Assembly (NCBI GenBank): GCA_022548915.1
Contig: JAKZES010000032.1
Span: 1-59,788 of the forward strand
Length of the DNA stretch: 59,788 bases
Reading direction: 5' to 3'
Origin: Verrucomicrobiaceae bacterium E54
GTDB lineage: Bacteria; Verrucomicrobiota; Verrucomicrobiia; Verrucomicrobiales; Akkermansiaceae
Shown here: piece by piece, positions 55,382-59,788 of the stretch
How the letters are laid out: each line of letters begins with the position of its first letter
Numbering within the stretch: the stretch's first letter is position 1
Notes under the pieces: generated by a model
Databases searched by the model: none
The model's input: the letters and a program-made list of their open reading frames with translations, nothing else
What the model was told of the DNA's origin: nothing
Program-made: the position numbers and the translations under genes

Positions 55382-57136
55382 GTGTCCCACGTCACCCGCG
55401 AAACCCTGACCTCCGTTCTTGAAGAGATCGCCCTGCTCCTCGAACTGAAGGGCGAGAACCCTTTCAAGATCCGCGCCTACCGCCAGGGTGCCGAGATCGT
55501 CGGCTCCTTCGACGGCGACATTGTGGCCCGCGCCCGCGACAACGACCTCGACGGCATCAAGGGCATCGGCGCGGCGCTGCAGGACAAGCTGCACGAACTG
55601 GCCTCCACCGGTGAACTGGAGTTTCACCAGAAGCTCCGGGCCGAGTATCCGGCGGGCATTTTTGATCTGTTCGACGTCGAGGGACTCGGCCCGAAGAAGG
55701 TCGCCGCCCTCTACAACAAGCTCGGCATCGACTCCCTCCCGGCCCTGAAGCAGGCCTGTGAGGACGGCAAGGTGGCGGAGCTGTCCGGCTTCGGAAAAAA
55801 GACCGAGCAGAAGATCCTCGAGGCTCTCGCGCGGCGGGAGAAGTTCGCCGACCGCTTCCGGCTCCACACCGCGACCCATGCCGCCGAGACGATTCTTGAG
55901 GCCCTGCGGGACCACCCCAAGGTACTGCGTGCGCAGTATGCCGGGTCGCTGCGGCGGTCCAGGGAAACCGTCGGCGACCTCGACTTCATCGTCGCCACCG
56001 ACTCGCCCGCCGAGCTGACCGAATGGTTCTCCCGACTCGATCAGGCGAACGAGGTCATCGCCCGCGGCGACACCAAGTGCTCGATCCGGCTCGACAACGG
56101 GCTGCAGTGCGACCTCCGGGCCGTTTCCAACGACCAGTATCCGTTCGCCCTGCAGTACTTCACCGGCTCCAAGGAGCACAACGTCGCGCTCCGCTCGCGG
56201 GCCCTCAAGCAGGGGCTTTCGCTCAACGAATACGGATTCTCCGCGGCGGGCAAGGCGACCCAGCACGAACCCATCCCCGCCGTCCACGACGAACGCGACA
56301 TCTACCGCACGCTGGGCCTCGACCTGATCCCCCCGGAACTTCGCGAGAACCGCGGCGAGATCGAGGCCGCCGACGAGGGCGTGCTCCCCCGCCTGGTCGA
56401 GCTCGAGAACCTGCGCGGCACCTTTCACAACCACACCACCGCGTCGGACGGCCACGCCACGCTCGAGGAAATGGGCGGGGCGGCGATCGAACTCGGGCTG
56501 CGCTACCTCGGCATCGCCGACCACTCGAAGGCCTCGTTCCAGGCCAACGGGCTCGACGAGGAGCGGCTGCTCAAGCAGGTCGAGGAGATCGGCACGTGGA
56601 ACGACAACCACGGCGAAGAACTGTGGATCTTTTCCGGCAGCGAGGTCGACATCCTCAAGGACGGTTCGCTTGACTTCGCGGACGATATCCTCGCCCGGCT
56701 CGACTACACCGTCGCCTCGGTTCACGGGTCCTTCACGCTCGATGAAAAGACCATGACCAGGCGTCTCATCCGGGCGATGGAGAACGAGCACGTCACCATG
56801 CTCGGCCACCTCACCGGCCGCCTCCTGCTGCGCCGCGACGGCTACGCCGTGAATCACGAGAAGATCATCGATTGCGCGGCGGAGACCGGAACGATCATCG
56901 AGATCAACTGCAACCCCCACCGCCTTGACATGGACTGGCGCTGGTGGCGCAAGGCCCGGGACCGGGGCGTGCTCACCTCGCTCAATCCCGACGCCCACCG
57001 CCCCGAGCAATTCCAGTTCCTGAAGTTCGGCATCGGCGTCGCCCGCAAGGGCTGGCTGAGGAAGGAGGACGTCCTCAACACTTTCCCGCTGGAGGAGGTG
57101 AAGGAATTTCTTGGAAAGCCCAAGAAGCAGCGGTGA
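55382..57136 (+). CDS. polX: DNA polymerase/3'-5' exonuclease PolX
   Basis: The product is 584 aa from GTG 55382. The N-terminal Pol beta-like part holds two helix-hairpin-helix motifs (DGIKGIGAALQDKL and VEGLGPKKVAAL) and the nucleotidyltransferase site AGSLRRSRETVGDLDF with its Asp pair. The C-terminal PHP domain (about 340-570) has FHNHTTASDGH, ADHSKAS, GSEVDIL, ASVHGSF and the last metal ligand in NPDAH. It fills short gaps during base-excision repair. It is monocistronic: about 155 nt of non-coding sequence lie upstream, and a long inverted repeat begins 1 nt after its stop. Confidence 0.95.
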   Translation: MSHVTRETLTSVLEEIALLLELKGENPFKIRAYRQGAEIVGSFDGDIVARARDNDLDGIKGIGAALQDKLHELASTGELEFHQKLRAEYPAGIFDLFDVEGLGPKKVAALYNKLGIDSLPALKQACEDGKVAELSGFGKKTEQKILEALARREKFADRFRLHTATHAAETILEALRDHPKVLRAQYAGSLRRSRETVGDLDFIVATDSPAELTEWFSRLDQANEVIARGDTKCSIRLDNGLQCDLRAVSNDQYPFALQYFTGSKEHNVALRSRALKQGLSLNEYGFSAAGKATQHEPIPAVHDERDIYRTLGLDLIPPELRENRGEIEAADEGVLPRLVELENLRGTFHNHTTASDGHATLEEMGGAAIELGLRYLGIADHSKASFQANGLDEERLLKQVEEIGTWNDNHGEELWIFSGSEVDILKDGSLDFADDILARLDYTVASVHGSFTLDEKTMTRRLIRAMENEHVTMLGHLTGRLLLRRDGYAVNHEKIIDCAAETGTIIEINCNPHRLDMDWRWWRKARDRGVLTSLNPDAHRPEQFQFLKFGIGVARKGWLRKEDVLNTFPLEEVKEFLGKPKKQR

Positions 57137-57137
57137 G

Positions 57138-57205
57138 GGACCGCCGATCTCCGAATCGGCAAATGCAGCGTCCAGATATCCTGCCGATTCGGAGATCGGC
57201 GGTCC
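57138..57205. repeat. 24-bp perfect inverted repeat between convergent genes
   Basis: The arms 57138-57161 and 57182-57205 are exact complements (core GGACCGCCGATCTCCGAA), with a 20-nt loop. Each arm itself contains the smaller hairpin GCCGAT-CTCCGA-ATCGGC, as in REP-type elements. It lies immediately past the polX stop and before the end of the convergent membrane gene. It could act as a two-way transcription barrier although it has no U-tract. Confidence 0.75.
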
Positions 57206-57212
57206 TCCCTAC

Positions 57213-57794
57213 CTACCACGGCAGCACCGTGTCCCACACGCTCGCACGCGCGCAACGAAGCACCGCCTCGGCCTCGTCCATCTTCTTGAGGCCGCCCTTC
57301 TCCTCGAGCTTCTTCCAGCCCCGCTTCACGGCCTCCAACTCCACGGCGATCGCCGCGATCCGCATCACCACGTGAAGCGCGATGAGCGCCGCACCTCCGC
57401 CGAGAACCCAGCTGGCCGCCTGCTTCTTGCCGGAGAAGAAGGAAAACACCAGCAGCAGCGCCAGCAGCCCCGGCAGGATCCGCAGATTCCACCAGCCCGT
57501 GCGGCGACGCTTGGCCACCGCGGCACCTTCCATCTCCATCAGCCGCAACCCTCCGTCCCGCAGCGCCGAACCCAGCGCGGCCGCATCCCGCAGGTCCGAG
57601 GCCTTCCTCTTCTCGACCCCGAGACGCTCGTACAACTCGGCAACGGTCAGCGAACACTCGGTCCGCTGACCCCGTGCCTTCAGTCGACCCCAGAACCACC
57701 AGCGGGCCAGCATCGCACCGATCAAAATCAGTGCGGAGACGATGATGAGAACCCGGATGATGATCACCGCTCCAGTGAAGGTCCCCCGACCCAC
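57213..57794 (-). CDS. Hypothetical membrane protein
   Basis: The product is up to 193 aa from GTG 57794; GTG 57767 would start directly before the first membrane helix (IIIRVLIIVSALILIGAML). Two more hydrophobic segments follow (LRILPGLLALLLVFSFFSG and AASWVLGGGAALIALHVVM). Between the first and second lies a roughly 60-residue soluble segment with CSLTVAELYERLGVEKRKAS. The C-terminus is a charged helix (KRGWKKLEEKGGLKKMDEAE). It is 27 nt downstream of hrpB on the same strand and probably cotranscribed with it. No family was recognised. Confidence 0.6.
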   Translation of the reverse strand: MGRGTFTGAVIIIRVLIIVSALILIGAMLARWWFWGRLKARGQRTECSLTVAELYERLGVEKRKASDLRDAAALGSALRDGGLRLMEMEGAAVAKRRRTGWWNLRILPGLLALLLVFSFFSGKKQAASWVLGGGAALIALHVVMRIAAIAVELEAVKRGWKKLEEKGGLKKMDEAEAVLRCARASVWDTVLPW

Positions 57795-57821
57795 GATCCA
57801 AGCTCCAAATCGCCAGGTCGG

Positions 57822-59788
57822 CTACCCGGTCCCGCGGGGATCCTCGGGCCAGGGATGCTTCGGATAGCGGCCGGCCAAATCCTTGCGCATCTGCGCGTAG
57901 CCCGACTGCCAGAAGCTCTCCAGATCGCTTGTCACCTGCCACGGACGGCGATTCGGCGCCTGCACCTCCACTTTCAGCCTGACCCGCCCGTCGGCGATCG
58001 TCGGCGTGGTCCACTGACCGAAGAGGTCCCGCACCATCACCCCGATCACCGGCTCGCCGTCGGCCGAATAGCGCACCTTCGCCTCCCGGCCGCCGGCCAA
58101 CTTCACCCGCTCCGGCGCGTAGGCATCGAGCGCCGCCCGCTGGGGCGCACTGAGCCACTCCCGCAGAACCGGCCAGACCTCGGCATCCTTGATCTCCTTG
58201 TAGCGCGTCGCGCCGTGACAGATCTGCGCCACCGCCGCCTCGCGGTCGCTGTCCGACCATCCCGGCAGCTCCAATTCCGGCATCCACTTCGACAGGCCAC
58301 CAAGACGCCAACACCACTGCTCGACCGTGTCATCCCACCGTTTCAAACGAAGCTCATCGGTCAAAACGCGCTCCGCCAACAGGGCCGCCGCCGCGTCCAG
58401 GTTTACCTCGTGGTCGCTGTCCCGAGACTCCAGCACCAGATCCCGGTAAAGAGTCTGTTCACGGGCGACCACGCACCGTCGTGCCTCGTCCCAAGCCACG
58501 CCATTTTGAACCTTCAAATCCTTCGGTAATAAATTCGCAATCTGTTGGTGGTCAATGGCTGTAAGTTTTCGTAAATGCACGTTTAAATCTTTCGATTGAA
58601 CCTCCGTCATCTCGGCCGCAACCAACACCTTGTCCACATCGATGGCACTCCGCTCATCCATCCTTCCGCGTCGCCTTCCGACGACCCGACAGGCCAAAGT
58701 CGAGCGACTGCTACGAACGGCAACACGGTCGCTGAACCCCGCGAGAATTGCCCGGCAGACCGCCTCGCGATTCTTGTTCCAATCGATCGTTTCAAATGAC
58801 CATCCGCGGGCCCGAGCGAGTCGCTTGAGTCGCTCGAAGCCCTTCGCGAGTTCCCGGGCGGCGCGCCCGTGGACTCCGAGAGCCGACACTCGTCCGGGGT
58901 CGAAGTTCATGCCCTCGGCGGCATCGAATCCGCGCCACTCGGCTTGGAAATCGGTGTAGTCGCCGTCCTCGACGAAGTGCCGCATGCCTTCCCCTTTTCC
59001 GGACCACACGCCCTCCCCCTGCACCGCCGCACCGACGAAGGCCATCTCCGCCACGCATCCCTGTTCCACCCCCGCCAGCATCAAGCGGGCGTAGCGCGGC
59101 TCCAGCGGCAACCCGGCCATGGCCCGCCCCTCCGCGGTGAGTTCCCCGTTCCCGTCCAAGGCACCCAGATCGCGAAGCAAGCCCTCCGCCCGTTGCAGCG
59201 CGGTCTCCCCGGGCGGGTCCAGCCAGCGGAAGTCCCGAACGTCGGCCTGCCCGGCCCCCTTGAGCAACAGCACCGCCTCGGCCAGATCGACCCGATGGAC
59301 CTCCGCGGTCTCGAATTCCGCCCGGCGGGCGTGCTCGGCTTCGCTCCACAGCCGGAAGCAGCGCCCGGGCGCGGTCCGTCCCGCCCGGCCTGCCCGCTGC
59401 TCGGCGGCGGCGCGCGAGATCTTCTCAACCATCAGCGTCCCGATCCCCCGGCGCGGATCGAAGCTGGAAATCCGCGCGAGACCGGCGTCGATCACCGTGC
59501 GGACGCCATCGATGGTCAGCGAGGTCTCGGCGATGTTGGTCGAGACGATGATCTTCGGACCGCCACCCGGTGCGATGGCGGCCTCCTGGGCCTGCGGCGA
59601 CAATCCGCCGTAGAGCGGCATCACCGACCACCCGCGACTCCAGGTGGCGGATTGGATGGCGGAAACGGTCCGCCGGATCTCGTGCGTTCCGGGAAGAAAA
59701 CAAAGCACGTTGCCGCAATCCGGATCGGCAACCGCCTCGCGGCAGACCTTGGCCAGCCGATCCCAGACCGGATCCTCGCGGACCGGTC
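57822..59788 (-). CDS. hrpB: ATP-dependent helicase HrpB, C-terminal part, cut by window edge
   Basis: About 654 codons are present; the gene runs past the end of the window, so the N-terminal DEAH motor is missing only because of the boundary. Visible DExH motifs are VLCFLPG, STNIAETSLTIDG (motif V) and AAAEQRAGRAGRTAPGRCFRLW (motif VI). The HA2-type helical bundle and the HrpB-specific C-terminal domain follow, with the closing YAQMRKDLAGRYPKHPWPEDP that is diagnostic of HrpB. Its function is poorly known; roles in RNA metabolism are proposed. Around 58500-58620 the coding sequence is unusually AT-rich compared with its surroundings while the reading frame stays intact. Confidence 0.93.
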   Translation of the reverse strand, partial: PVREDPVWDRLAKVCREAVADPDCGNVLCFLPGTHEIRRTVSAIQSATWSRGWSVMPLYGGLSPQAQEAAIAPGGGPKIIVSTNIAETSLTIDGVRTVIDAGLARISSFDPRRGIGTLMVEKISRAAAEQRAGRAGRTAPGRCFRLWSEAEHARRAEFETAEVHRVDLAEAVLLLKGAGQADVRDFRWLDPPGETALQRAEGLLRDLGALDGNGELTAEGRAMAGLPLEPRYARLMLAGVEQGCVAEMAFVGAAVQGEGVWSGKGEGMRHFVEDGDYTDFQAEWRGFDAAEGMNFDPGRVSALGVHGRAARELAKGFERLKRLARARGWSFETIDWNKNREAVCRAILAGFSDRVAVRSSRSTLACRVVGRRRGRMDERSAIDVDKVLVAAEMTEVQSKDLNVHLRKLTAIDHQQIANLLPKDLKVQNGVAWDEARRCVVAREQTLYRDLVLESRDSDHEVNLDAAAALLAERVLTDELRLKRWDDTVEQWCWRLGGLSKWMPELELPGWSDSDREAAVAQICHGATRYKEIKDAEVWPVLREWLSAPQRAALDAYAPERVKLAGGREAKVRYSADGEPVIGVMVRDLFGQWTTPTIADGRVRLKVEVQAPNRRPWQVTSDLESFWQSGYAQMRKDLAGRYPKHPWPEDPRGTG

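Noticed and set aside
57822..59788. HrpB as a truncated gene
   Set aside because: The frame is open to the window end, so the missing N-terminus is explained by the boundary.

Overview
The window is one contiguous GC-rich stretch of bacterial chromosome, almost fully coding, with many gene pairs joined by 4-nt ATGA, GTGA or TTGA overlaps. The gene set points to a member of the Verrucomicrobiota, probably Verrucomicrobiales. The evidence is two large prepilin-like proteins of the Verru_Chthon cassette type, a sigma factor of the Rhodopirellula/Verrucomicrobium ECF subfamily paired with a FecR/LamG protein, a PEP-CTERM protein, a tricorn-type protease, PDZ plus alpha-toroid proteins (DUF6288-like), a YdjY-type lipoprotein and autotransporter-associated beta-strand repeats. 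No rRNA, tRNA, CRISPR array, prophage or complete insertion sequence was found.

Layout. 1-3.8 kb: small hypotheticals, a YlbF-family protein, an alpha/beta hydrolase, a lone succinate dehydrogenase iron-sulfur gene (sdhB) and a small HExxH protein. 4-7.3 kb: a secreted tricorn-like S41 protease. 7.4-8.3 kb: two small membrane proteins. 8.4-11.4 kb: a translationally coupled operon of ftsY, a short beta-ketoacyl-synthase-like gene, and an unusual fusion of an L,D-transpeptidase (YkuD) domain with a phosphoserine-phosphatase-like HAD domain. 11.5-12 kb: a small basic HTH/AT-hook protein with a clear terminator. 12-19.4 kb, minus strand: an FmdB-type zinc ribbon, two exported or membrane hypotheticals, gcvT-gcvH-gcvP (glycine cleavage) and a Nudix hydrolase.

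19.5-34.5 kb: two paralogous modules, each a very large prepilin-like protein followed by a small secreted partner. They flank a catabolic operon of a sialidase/beta-hexosaminidase fusion, a PIG-L deacetylase and proline dehydrogenase. 34.5-39 kb: a zinc-ribbon/PDZ/toroid protein coupled to a YdjY-type lipoprotein. 39.3-48.4 kb: an ECF sigma factor, a FecR-LamG membrane protein and three consecutive secreted proteins sharing a ~205-residue LamG-like module. The last carries a GH29 alpha-L-fucosidase with two CBM32-like domains. This looks like a self-contained regulated fucosyl-glycan locus.

48.45-55.2 kb: a rearranged zone. It holds two MITE-like inverted-repeat elements, a DUF4091/GH123-like protein, a second PDZ/toroid protein, a frameshifted chimeric remnant of the zinc-ribbon/YdjY locus, and a chimeric gene joining a beta-strand-repeat protein to the catalytically empty C-terminus of a GH16 glucanase. 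55.4 kb to the end: polX, a long perfect inverted repeat, a small membrane protein and the C-terminal two thirds or so of an HrpB helicase that runs off the window.

Taken together, housekeeping genes (sdhB, ftsY, gcvTHP, polX, hrpB) are interspersed with surface and secreted glycan-utilisation loci typical of polysaccharide- or mucin-degrading Verrucomicrobiota. All functional calls rest on motif recognition by eye; no database search was run.
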